DNA of 5,032 nt from Microcaldota archaeon (GCA_018813975.1 JAHJAQ010000013.1:1-5032), one strand, 5' to 3'; shown: positions 1 to 5,032, counted from the first letter of the stretch. A program made the numbers and translations. The notes: generated by a model from the sequence alone, not told the origin.

Positions 1-243
1 AAAGAATCCCCCTACTACAAATGCAGTAAATGCAAAGAAGAATTTTCTACGAGCAAACAAATGCAAGAACTAAGCAACCAAATAAACACACGGTTTGTAT
101 TCAAACGCCCAATAATCAATGCGGGAAGAAGCCTAGCCATTACCTTGCCCAGCGATATTGTACAATATTATAACCTCAAAAAAGGCGAAAAAATCCAAAT
201 CATTCCAAAAAACCAAAAAGAACTAAAAGTAATAGTGCAATAA
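1..243 (+). CDS. Zinc-ribbon/AbrB-fold DNA-binding protein, 5'-truncated by window edge
   Basis: Frame 1 is open from the first base and ends at TAA (241-243), giving at least 80 residues. An in-frame ATG at base 61 exists, but the sequence before it reads YYKCSKCKEEF, a CxxC zinc knuckle with the aromatic/Phe pattern of a zinc ribbon, so the gene almost certainly starts left of the window. From about window residue 36 the protein reads RPIINAGRSLAITLPSDIV, then a Gly-Glu turn and alternating beta residues. This is the swapped-hairpin SpoVT/AbrB (MazE-like) fold, whose hallmark is a G-x-S-x-x-x-x-LP core. AbrB-fold proteins bind DNA as dimers and act as transition-state regulators, antitoxins or phosphate-uptake regulators; which role applies here cannot be told. 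Only one CxxC pair is visible, and the second is presumably upstream. No toxin gene follows. It converges on the MscS gene across a 71-bp gap. Confidence 0.8.
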   Translation, partial: KESPYYKCSKCKEEFSTSKQMQELSNQINTRFVFKRPIINAGRSLAITLPSDIVQYYNLKKGEKIQIIPKNQKELKVIVQ

Positions 244-244
244 C

Positions 245-294
245 AAAAAAATTAGTTTGTATGGTAGGGATAACGGGGGACCCGAATCTCCCCG
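245..294 (-). terminator. Probable terminator of the MscS gene (GC-rich hairpin, then T7)
   Basis: In the 71-bp gap between the two convergent stop codons, bases 274-294 form a short GC-rich stem. Two alternatives are possible: GGGGA (276-280) with TCCCC (289-293), or CGGGG (274-278) with CCCCG (290-294). Read on the minus strand, this follows the MscS stop codon by about 20 bases and is followed in turn by a run of seven T (complement of 245-251). Oligo-T tracts are the main termination signal in archaea, so the T run is the firmer part of this call. On the plus strand there is no comparable T run after the hairpin. Confidence 0.45.
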
Positions 295-314
295 GCCCGC
301 TTTCGATTGAACAT

Positions 315-1169
315 TTAAGCGCTTGCTTTTGGACGGTGCAATACTTCCAAGTGCGGATACGCAATTTCCACTTCCTTGATTTTGGAAATCCGGGAAAAAA
401 TTTCTTTAGTAATATCGCTCGAAATCTCCGGAACCAATCTAGTGGGAACAAAATAACGCACGTGCACATTAATGCCACTGGCCTGAAAATAAGTTCGCGT
501 ATGAGTTTCTCTTTTGGTTTGTTTTTCAAATTCTCCCACAAACTTTTTCGCAGCATCCAAACAAATTTCCAGTGCTTTATCCAAATTACTTTCATAGGTT
601 ATGGTGGTTACTACCTCATGCAATACAAACTCGTCATCGGAAGTATAATTAATCACGTTTTGCTCGAACAACACAGAATTGGGGACTAAAACCATTCTGC
701 CCGAATTGCTTTCACTCGAAATCAATCCCCCCAATTCACGCAAATAAATATGCATAATGGTAATGTCCTGCACATCTCCTTTTACGTTTCCAATAATAAT
801 CCTATCACCAATTTCGAACGGCCGGCGCGTAATAATCATGAGCCAAGCCACAATTCCCGCAATGGGCTTTTGCAGGGCAAAACCAAGAGCAGCCGAAAAC
901 AAGCCCAATCCCAGTCCAAGGCCCTCCCAAGAGCCTACATACGAAAAAATCGCAAAAATCAGCAACAAAATAATCAAAACATAATTCAATAACTGTGAAA
1001 ACAGCTCTACATTGGTAACCTGTTTTTTGTTCTTGGCATGCCGCAATAATTCTCGTTCCAATGGCTTGGAAACCAGCTTAAAAACAAGATAAACAACCGC
1101 AACAATAAGAATAGTCCGCAGAATAGGAATAATTCCTTCCAATCCCCCAAAAAAGTCAATAAAATCCAT
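315..1169 (-). CDS. mscS: MscS-family small-conductance mechanosensitive ion channel
   Basis: This membrane channel opens under lateral tension to release solutes during hypo-osmotic shock. The 284-residue length and three-TM plan match E. coli-type MscS. Hydrophobic segments lie at about residues 14-33 and 57-79. A Gly/Ala-rich pore helix follows (GLGLGLFSAALGFALQKPIA, about 83-105), with the family ALQ-x-P-x-A signature. The pore helix continues into the beta domain (RRPFEIGDRIIIGNVKGDV) and the VPNSVLF segment typical of the cytoplasmic cage; the alpha/beta C-terminal domain is complete. I chose ATG at 1169. A GTG six bases upstream (1175) is in frame and would add two residues. The ATG has an AGGG about 7 nt upstream, whereas the GTG would have almost no spacing to it. 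The gene is divergent from corA, and its only downstream neighbour is convergent, so it is monocistronic. No key family motif is missing. Confidence 0.95.
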   Translation of the reverse strand: MDFIDFFGGLEGIIPILRTILIVAVVYLVFKLVSKPLERELLRHAKNKKQVTNVELFSQLLNYVLIILLLIFAIFSYVGSWEGLGLGLGLFSAALGFALQKPIAGIVAWLMIITRRPFEIGDRIIIGNVKGDVQDITIMHIYLRELGGLISSESNSGRMVLVPNSVLFEQNVINYTSDDEFVLHEVVTTITYESNLDKALEICLDAAKKFVGEFEKQTKRETHTRTYFQASGINVHVRYFVPTRLVPEISSDITKEIFSRISKIKEVEIAYPHLEVLHRPKASA

Positions 1170-1201
1170 CCTCACACCCTAAAAGTTTCAATACACTACA
1201 C

Positions 1202-1226
1202 TAAAAATTGCCAAAGAATTTTTAAA
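1202..1226 (-). promoter_or_regulatory. Candidate archaeal TATA boxes for the MscS gene
   Basis: On the minus strand, TTTAAAAA (complement of 1219-1226) and AATTTTTA (complement of 1202-1209) are the two TATA-like octamers upstream of the channel gene. With the usual spacing of about 26 nt they would start transcription near 1196 or 1179, leaving a leader of about 27 or 10 nt before ATG 1169. The outer box overlaps a plus-strand TATA-like TTTTTAAA, so it may be bidirectional. No operator-like inverted repeat is visible. Confidence 0.4.
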
Positions 1227-1310
1227 CCCCGCTAAAAAAAACCGTCAAAAAAAGTGCTTAAAAAAACGCCGATTATAACAGAACCCCAAAAAAACGCTTT
1301 TTTTGAAACA

Positions 1311-1328
1311 GAGAAAAGATTTTTTAAG
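1311..1328 (+). promoter_or_regulatory. BRE/TATA promoter of corA, leaderless spacing
   Basis: A purine-rich BRE-like GAGAAAAG (1311-1318) is followed directly by ATTTTTTAAG (1319-1328). The box is centred about 26 bases upstream of ATG 1350, the usual archaeal TATA-to-start-site distance, so transcription would begin at or within a base or two of the start codon. There is no Shine-Dalgarno sequence before this ATG, which fits a leaderless mRNA. A second plus-strand TATA-like box at 1219-1226, preceded by CCAAAGAA, could start transcription near 1249, just before an in-frame GTG at 1254. Confidence 0.5.
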
Positions 1329-1349
1329 ACAGAAACACTAATAAAAAGC

Positions 1350-2414
1350 ATGTCAGAACCAATCAAGAGAGTTTCTCACAAAACCGGTTTTTCTCCCGGA
1401 AGCCTGGTTCACATCGGAGAAAAAAAAACCGAACACGTAAAAATCCATATTATAGACTATTCGCCGGACAGCCTACAAGAAATTGACGCCCAAAAAATAG
1501 AGGAAACATTCCCGTTCAAAGACAAAACCACGATTTCCTGGATTGATATTACAGGCCTTCACGACAAAAATATTATGGAAAAAATCGGGGAAAATTTTGA
1601 CATTCACTCGCTTGTACTAGAAGATATTTTGAATACCGAACACCGCCCTAAAATAGAAGAATTTGAAACACGCCTTTTTATTACCCTAAAAATGATTTCT
1701 TTTGATGAAAAGAAAAAAAAGCTATTGTTCGAACAAGTAAGCCTCTTGCTGGGACCCAACTTTGTTATTTCTTTCCAGGAAAAAGAAGGAGATGTTTTTG
1801 ATCCGCTTCGCGAAAGAATCCGAAAAGAAAAAAGCCGAACCCGTGCCATGGGCGCAGACTATCTTGGATATGCCCTCATAGATGTAATAGTAGACCATTA
1901 TTTTTTAGTACTGGAAAAAATTGGGGAAAAAATAGAAAAACTTGAAGAAGAACTTATGAGAGAACCCAAACAAAAAACCCTCAAAGAAATTTATGCCATG
2001 AAAAGAGAACTAATTTCCCTTCGAAAAGCCGTCTGGCCGTTAAGAGAAGTAATCAGCAGGATTGAAAGAACCGAACACACCATAATCAAGAAAAAAACCG
2101 GAATATATTTTCGAGATTTGTACGACCACATCATCCAGATAATTGACACGATTGAAACCTCGCGCGAAATGGTTTCCGGCATGGTAGAATTATACCTTTC
2201 CAGCCTCAGCAACCGCATGAACGAGGTAATGAAAACCCTAACCATTATTGCAACCATTTTCATTCCCCTGACATTTATTGCCGGCGTATACGGCATGAAT
2301 TTTAAATTCATGCCAGAACTCGAATGGCCACTCGGATACTATACCATTGGAATTGTAATGCTTATTGTAGCCGGCACCCTAGTAGTCTATTTCAAGAGAA
2401 AAAAATGGATTTAA
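1350..2414 (+). CDS. corA: CorA-family Mg2+/Co2+ transport channel
   Basis: This is a homopentameric inner-membrane divalent cation channel that takes up Mg2+ (and Co2+/Ni2+). From ATG 1350 it is 354 residues, close to the 351 of Thermotoga maritima CorA as I remember it, and recalled residues align at a constant offset of +3. The GMN selectivity motif is at 315-317, and the regulatory metal-site Asp pair falls at D92 (in LVLEDIL) and D256 (in YFRDLYDH). The cytoplasmic alpha/beta funnel domain is followed by a long charged stalk helix (about 175-290), TM1 at 294-314, the YGMN loop with the acidic MPELEW segment, TM2 at 329-348 and a basic KRKKW tail. An in-frame GTG at 1254 would add 32 residues with no counterpart in that homologue. 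I prefer ATG 1350 for its family-typical length and its TATA box at leaderless distance. It is divergent from the MscS gene. The Mg2+-sensing residues imply post-translational gating by cytosolic Mg2+. Confidence 0.96.
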   Translation: MSEPIKRVSHKTGFSPGSLVHIGEKKTEHVKIHIIDYSPDSLQEIDAQKIEETFPFKDKTTISWIDITGLHDKNIMEKIGENFDIHSLVLEDILNTEHRPKIEEFETRLFITLKMISFDEKKKKLLFEQVSLLLGPNFVISFQEKEGDVFDPLRERIRKEKSRTRAMGADYLGYALIDVIVDHYFLVLEKIGEKIEKLEEELMREPKQKTLKEIYAMKRELISLRKAVWPLREVISRIERTEHTIIKKKTGIYFRDLYDHIIQIIDTIETSREMVSGMVELYLSSLSNRMNEVMKTLTIIATIFIPLTFIAGVYGMNFKFMPELEWPLGYYTIGIVMLIVAGTLVVYFKRKKWI

Positions 2415-2427
2415 CCCAAAAAACCAT

Positions 2428-2446
2428 GAAAAAAGTCTTTTAAAAA
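2428..2446 (+). promoter_or_regulatory. Candidate promoter for the tRNA-Ser/DUF523 unit
   Basis: GAAAAAAG (2428-2435) resembles a BRE, and TTTTAAAAA (2438-2446) is the strongest TATA-like box between corA and the tRNA gene. The predicted start is near 2468, which would leave a leader of about 88 nt before the mature tRNA 5' end. Weaker AT-rich candidates lie closer (CAATATTA near 2489-2496 and ACATATC near 2526-2532), so the true start is uncertain. The T-rich part of the same segment could also help terminate corA. Confidence 0.35.
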
Positions 2447-2498
2447 ACGCCTAGCAACAAAATAGTATCGGGTTTCGCAAAAACCAATCAATATTACC

Positions 2499-2525
2499 GG
2501 GGATTCGAGTGAAACGAGAATCCCC
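2499..2525. repeat. Perfect 8-bp inverted repeat (hairpin) upstream of tRNA-Ser
   Basis: GGGGATTC (2499-2506) and GAATCCCC (2518-2525) are exact inverted repeats with an 11-nt purine-rich loop. No T run follows on either strand, so it does not look like a simple terminator. A weaker GGTTT/AAACC hairpin (2471-2485) precedes it and a CGCCG/CGGCG hairpin (2539-2554) follows. If transcription starts near 2468, all three would lie in the leader of the tRNA precursor. Its role is unknown: an RNA processing element, a dispersed intergenic repeat or the remnant of an RNA gene are all possible. Confidence 0.55.
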
Positions 2526-2538
2526 ACATATCGTGTAC

Positions 2539-2554
2539 CGCCGACACTCCGGCG
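2539..2554. repeat. 5-bp GC hairpin abutting the tRNA 5' end
   Basis: CGCCG (2539-2543) can pair with CGGCG (2550-2554) around a six-base loop, ending one base before the mature tRNA 5' end. An alternative GTGT/ACAC pairing (2533-2536 with 2544-2547) is mutually exclusive with it. Its position suggests it could affect 5'-end maturation (RNase P), but that is inference. Confidence 0.4.
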
Positions 2555-2555
2555 A

Positions 2556-2696
2556 GCAGGGATGGCAGAACCTGGTTCAATGCGCCGGCCTTGAGAAACC
2601 TTTTTCCAAAAGGTTTGTGAAAAAAGCTTCGCATGAAAAAGTTGCAAGAAAGCCGGTGGGAGCAATCCCATGGGGGTTCAAATCCCTCTCCCTGCG
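2556..2696 (+). tRNA. tRNA-Ser(UGA), intron-containing, type II
   Basis: All cloverleaf parts are visible. The acceptor stem is GCAGGGA (2556-2562) with TCCCTGC (2689-2695), seven pairs. The D stem is GCA/TGC (2565-2567, 2581-2583) with GG in the loop. The anticodon stem is CCGGC (2585-2589) with GCCGG (2652-2656). Anticodon TGA lies at 2592-2594 after T33, with G37 at 2595. The long variable arm has five pairs around a GCAA loop (2657-2670). The T arm is GGGGG-TTCAAAT-CCCTC (2672-2688) with one G-T pair. The long variable arm restricts identity to Ser or Leu; the TGA anticodon and discriminator G73 (2696) make it serine, reading UCA and probably other UCN codons. The mature RNA is 86 nt after removal of the intron at 2596-2650. 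CCA is not encoded and must be added. U8 (2563), the usual site of 4-thiouridine, is present. The DUF523 gene begins only four bases downstream. Confidence 0.95.
2596..2650 (+). other. Archaeal tRNA intron (55 nt, canonical 37/38 site)
   Basis: The intron lies between G37 (2595) and A38 (2651). The splice site forms the core of a bulge-helix-bulge: CTTG (2590-2593) pairs with CAAG (2645-2648), giving four base pairs. These are flanked by three-base bulges AGA (2594-2596) and AAA (2649-2651), and the splice points fall after the second base of each. The outer helix is the anticodon stem. This is the substrate of the archaeal splicing endonuclease and RtcB-type ligase. The inner helix is less regular: AAC (2597-2599) with GTT (2641-2643) leaves G2644 unpaired. 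A competing perfect nine-pair hairpin forms inside the intron (2596-2604 with 2608-2616). The intron is too short to encode a homing endonuclease. Confidence 0.92.
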
Positions 2697-2700
2697 ATCC

Positions 2701-3120
2701 ATGAAAATAGTAAGCGCTTGTTTGGCGGGGGTTAAGTGTCATTGGGATGGAAAAGTTAAGCCAAACCAATTGATTGTTAATTTAGTAAAAGAAGGAAACG
2801 CAATTCCAGTTTGTCCAGAGCAATTAGGAGGGCTACCAACTCCAAGAGTCCCTGCAGAACAAAAAGGAAAAAGAGTAATCACAAGAGATGGAGTAGATGT
2901 AACCAGCTTCTTTGATAGCGGAGCACAAGAAGCATTAAAGATTGCAAATTTAGTAAAGTGTGAAGTGGCAATTTTAAAGGCAAGATCTCCAAGTTGTGGG
3001 CATGGCAAGATTTATGATGGCACTTTTTCAGGAAAGCTAATTAAAGGTGATGGAGTATTTGCAAAAATACTAAAACAAAATGGAATAAAAGTTATTAGCG
3101 ACGAAGAACTAGACTACTGA
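2701..3120 (+). CDS. DUF523/TudS-like [4Fe-4S] desulfidase family protein
   Basis: The 139-residue protein has the whole DUF523 pattern: VSACLAGVKCHWDG (4-17), VCPEQLGGLPTPR (37-49), DGVDVT (63-68), ARSPSCG (94-100) and IYDGTFSGKLIKGDGV (104-119). Members studied as TudS bind a [4Fe-4S] cluster through three conserved cysteines and remove sulfur from thiouracil or 4-thio-UMP, recycling nucleotides from thiolated tRNA. C7, C38 and C99 are the expected ligands, and C13 and C87 are extra. Specific activity here is inferred. The start is ATG 2701: homology begins at this Met, and the longer in-frame ATG at 2509 would translate straight through the tRNA gene. The ATG follows the tRNA discriminator base by four nucleotides, with no room for a promoter or ribosome binding site. 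Co-transcription with the tRNA and release by tRNase Z as a nearly leaderless mRNA is therefore likely. The 3' end overlaps convergent cutA by 12 bp. Confidence 0.9.
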   Translation: MKIVSACLAGVKCHWDGKVKPNQLIVNLVKEGNAIPVCPEQLGGLPTPRVPAEQKGKRVITRDGVDVTSFFDSGAQEALKIANLVKCEVAILKARSPSCGHGKIYDGTFSGKLIKGDGVFAKILKQNGIKVISDEELDY

Positions 3121-3423
3121 TTCTTTAACCCAGTCCAAGAATTCTTTGTTTCCATCCATTGCAAAAAAAGCGATTATAGGGCAGTCATCCGAATGAATCT
3201 TTTTAACTTCAGCAATAATAACGGCTTTGTTTTTTGTTAAAGAAAAAGCTTGGATATTATAATACTCTTTTTCAACTATTTTTTCCTTCCACCAATAACG
3301 AGAAGGCCCTTTTAAAATCAAAGAACCCGCTACGCGCTTTTTGGTAACCAGTGCATCCGAAATCTGGTTGGCTTCTTCTTGACTCGTAGCGCTTACTAAA
3401 ACCTGACAAAATTCTTCTGGCAT
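3109..3423 (-). CDS. cutA: CutA1-like divalent-ion tolerance protein, divergent
   Basis: The 104-residue length and layout match CutA1, a small trimeric ferredoxin-like protein. It was linked to copper tolerance in E. coli, but its molecular role remains unclear in most organisms. The visible family pattern includes the N-terminal strand with the SATSQEEANQISDALV helix (11-26), SRYWWKEKIVEKEYY (41-55, the YWW signature), the second helix, and the GNKEFLDWVKES C-terminus (91-102). Two usually conserved sites are altered. The AACVN-type strand after helix 1 reads VAGSLIL, and the HPYxxPxI motif reads HSDDCPII (77-84), so the usual metal-site Cys and motif Tyr are not in place, although a Cys occurs at 81. 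The start is ATG 3423, six bases after the thrS stop; there is no clear Shine-Dalgarno sequence. It is probably expressed from the thrS promoter by translational coupling. Confidence 0.85.
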   Translation of the reverse strand: MPEEFCQVLVSATSQEEANQISDALVTKKRVAGSLILKGPSRYWWKEKIVEKEYYNIQAFSLTKNKAVIIAEVKKIHSDDCPIIAFFAMDGNKEFLDWVKESVV

Positions 3424-3429
3424 ATTGCA

Positions 3430-5032
3430 TCAATACGAAAAATGGGATTCTCTTTTGTCAATAATTTCTTTTGTTTTTTGCAGGAATTTTTTCAAATCAT
3501 AACCGGGAAACTGTTTTCCCGTTTTCAGGCGGATTGTAACGGTTTTGTTTTCTTGTTCTCGGTCACCCACGGCAAGCATGATAGGCACTTTTTCAAGTTC
3601 TGCCTGGCGCACTTTATATGATAGCGTGTTGTTGGAATCATCAATCTCCGAGCGAATCCACAAGGATTCCAGTTCTTTTTTTATTTTTTGAGCATAATCT
3701 AAATGCCTGTCAGCCAAAGTCAAAATGCGGACCGGATTTGGAGAAAGCCAAGGAGGAAAAGCACCCTTATAATGCTCTATCAAAATCGCCATGAATCGTT
3801 CGAGGCTGCCAAAAGGAGCTCGATGAATCATAATCGGCCTGTGCGGTTTATCGTCTTTGCCGATATAAGAAAGGTCAAACCGTTCCGGCAGGTTATAATC
3901 CACCTGAATGGTTCCCAACTGCCATTCTCTTCCTAAAGCGTCTTTTACAATAATATCCGCTTTTGGACCGTAAAAAGCAGCTTCTCCTTGCTCTAAAGAA
4001 TAAGGAATTTTTTTTTCTTTTAAAACCGCTTCTATTTCTTGTTCGGCTTTTTTCCAGCTTTCAATACTGCCCACATATTTTTTGCTTTCAGTATCCCTTG
4101 TTCCCAACCGAACCCGAAAATTACCCAATTCAAACACATTCAATATTTTAAGTATAATATCGCAGATTCCACCGAATTCTGAACGCAATTGTTCTGGCGT
4201 AACAAACAAATGAGCATCATCCTGTGTGAAACCGCGAACCCTCAATAATCCGCTTAGTTCTCCGGATTTTTCAAAGCGATAAACAGTTCCAAATTCTGCA
4301 AAACGAACAGGCAGTTCACGATAACTTCTTCTTTTAGAAGCAAAAATTTCAATGTGAAAAGGACAGTTCATTGGTTTTAAGATGTATTCTTCGTCTTCAA
4401 TTTTAACAGGAGAATACATTGTTTCCTTGTAATAAGGATAATGCCCTGAAACCTCGTAAAGCTTTTTCAGCCCCAAATGCGGTGTTACAACCATCTCATA
4501 GCCACGCGAAAACTGTTCTTCACGCATAAAAGTTTCAAGTTTGTTCCTTACAAAAGCGCCTTTTGGCGTCCACAACGGCAGGCCTTTTCCGACCCGAGAA
4601 GAAATCAAAAACAAGTCTAATTCTTTTCCAAGCTTGATGTGGCTGTTTTTTTCAGCTTCTTCTTTTTGTTTTAAAAAAGCATCCAATAATTTTTTTTCAG
4701 GAAAAGCAATTCCATAAATTCTCTGTAACATTTTGTTTTTTTCGCTTCCACGCCAGTACGCGCCACCGCTTTTTAATAGCTTGAATGCTTTTATTTTTCC
4801 TGTTTCAGATACATGGCCGCCTTTGCACAAATCAAAAAAATTTCCCTGAGAATAAAAAGAAAGCTTTTCTCCTTCGCCTGCAAATTCTTCAATAAGTTCT
4901 TTTTTGTAAATGTTTTTTTCAAATTTTTGCAATGCTTCTTTTTTGGTTATTTCATGCCTGACAAGCTTCCGGTTTTTTAGGATTATTTCTTCCATTTTTT
5001 TTTCTATTTTTTTTAAATCTTCTTCCGTAAAA
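3430..5032 (-). CDS. thrS: Threonyl-tRNA synthetase, bacterial type, N-terminus beyond window
   Basis: ThrRS charges tRNA-Thr and edits mischarged Ser. The frame ends at TGA (3430-3432) and is open to the window edge: before the Met at 4995 it still reads FTEEDLKKIEKK, typical ThrRS, so that Met is internal. Counting from it, 521 residues are visible. The SAD editing half-site has D55, C57 and H61 (in DLCKGGHV), and the class II catalytic core follows. The recalled E. coli zinc ligands C334, H385 and H511 align as C211 (KPMNCPFH), H262 (QDDAHLF) and H391 (MIHRA). Motif 2 contains R240 and RVRGFTQDDAH, motif 3 contains GSLERF (396-401), and an anticodon-binding domain begins near 420. Alignment offsets suggest about 125 residues precede M4995, including any TGS domain and the HxxxH editing motif. 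The C-x3-H editing domain is bacterial type, not the DTD-like domain of many archaeal ThrRSs. It is first of the two visible genes of the thrS-cutA operon; the promoter lies outside the window. Confidence 0.97.
   Translation of the reverse strand, partial: FTEEDLKKIEKKMEEIILKNRKLVRHEITKKEALQKFEKNIYKKELIEEFAGEGEKLSFYSQGNFFDLCKGGHVSETGKIKAFKLLKSGGAYWRGSEKNKMLQRIYGIAFPEKKLLDAFLKQKEEAEKNSHIKLGKELDLFLISSRVGKGLPLWTPKGAFVRNKLETFMREEQFSRGYEMVVTPHLGLKKLYEVSGHYPYYKETMYSPVKIEDEEYILKPMNCPFHIEIFASKRRSYRELPVRFAEFGTVYRFEKSGELSGLLRVRGFTQDDAHLFVTPEQLRSEFGGICDIILKILNVFELGNFRVRLGTRDTESKKYVGSIESWKKAEQEIEAVLKEKKIPYSLEQGEAAFYGPKADIIVKDALGREWQLGTIQVDYNLPERFDLSYIGKDDKPHRPIMIHRAPFGSLERFMAILIEHYKGAFPPWLSPNPVRILTLADRHLDYAQKIKKELESLWIRSEIDDSNNTLSYKVRQAELEKVPIMLAVGDREQENKTVTIRLKTGKQFPGYDLKKFLQKTKEIIDKRESHFSY

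Noticed and set aside
265..282. Resemblance of TAGGGATAACGGGG to the I-SceI homing site
   Set aside because: Several mismatches in the second half, no intron or endonuclease nearby; chance similarity is the best explanation.
261..689. Plus-strand 142-codon open frame
   Set aside because: It lies antisense to the MscS coding region, has no recognisable domain, and the MscS frame is clearly the real gene.
1254..1349. GTG 1254 as the annotated corA start
   Set aside because: The extension exceeds family length and a TATA box sits at leaderless distance from ATG 1350; kept only as a possible second isoform.
1991..2311. Minus-strand 106-codon open frame within corA
   Set aside because: Antisense shadow of a strongly conserved CorA segment that contains the stalk helix and the GMN motif.
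2499..2530. H/ACA or C/D box guide RNA (hairpin followed by ACA; GTGAAAC in the loop)
   Set aside because: The stem is too short for a pseudouridylation pocket, and there are no proper C (RTGATGA) and D (CTGA) boxes.
2556..2696. tRNA-Leu identity, suggested by the long variable arm and the GCAGGG-type acceptor
   Set aside because: The anticodon defined by the splice motif and stem is TGA and the discriminator is G, both serine features; archaeal tRNA-Leu normally has A73.
2509..2700. A longer N-terminus (64 residues) for the DUF523 protein from ATG 2509
   Set aside because: It would translate through the whole tRNA-Ser gene and its intron; DUF523 homology begins exactly at Met 2701.
4993..4995. 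ATG as the start of thrS
   Set aside because: The frame is open to the window edge and the upstream residues match ThrRS; residue offsets to the recalled E. coli enzyme imply about 125 missing N-terminal residues.

Overview
The window is most likely archaeal. The strongest evidence is a serine tRNA gene split by a 55-nt intron at position 37/38, with a near-canonical bulge-helix-bulge splice motif and no encoded CCA. Several start codons lack Shine-Dalgarno sequences but have TATA-like boxes at the distance expected for leaderless or short-leader transcripts. AT-rich, A-biased coding strands, compact spacing and a bacterial-type threonyl-tRNA synthetase would suit a DPANN-type archaeon, but that lineage guess is inference only.

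Layout, left to right. Bases 1-243 (+) hold the 3' part of a zinc-ribbon/AbrB-fold DNA-binding protein that is cut by the window edge. A 71-bp GC-rich convergent spacer follows. Then comes a three-TM MscS-type mechanosensitive channel (-), divergent from a CorA-type Mg2+/Co2+ channel (+); the region between them contains TATA-like elements for both directions. Downstream of corA, about 140 bp with three short hairpins lead into the intron-containing tRNA-Ser(UGA) gene. Four bases after the tRNA discriminator base starts a DUF523/TudS-like Fe-S desulfidase gene (+). Its last 12 bases overlap the end of a convergent cutA-like gene (-). cutA lies 6 bp downstream of thrS (-), in one apparent operon. 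thrS runs off the right edge; the Met near base 4995 is internal, because the frame stays open to the last base and still reads as ThrRS.

Functionally this is mostly housekeeping: ion and osmotic homeostasis (MscS, CorA, perhaps CutA) and tRNA metabolism (tRNA-Ser, ThrRS, perhaps the TudS-like enzyme that recycles thiouridine nucleotides from tRNA). I see no mobile element, CRISPR array or obvious defence system. The most unusual arrangement is the tRNA-Ser/DUF523 junction: tRNA 3'-end processing would by itself generate a nearly leaderless mRNA for a putative tRNA-nucleotide salvage enzyme.
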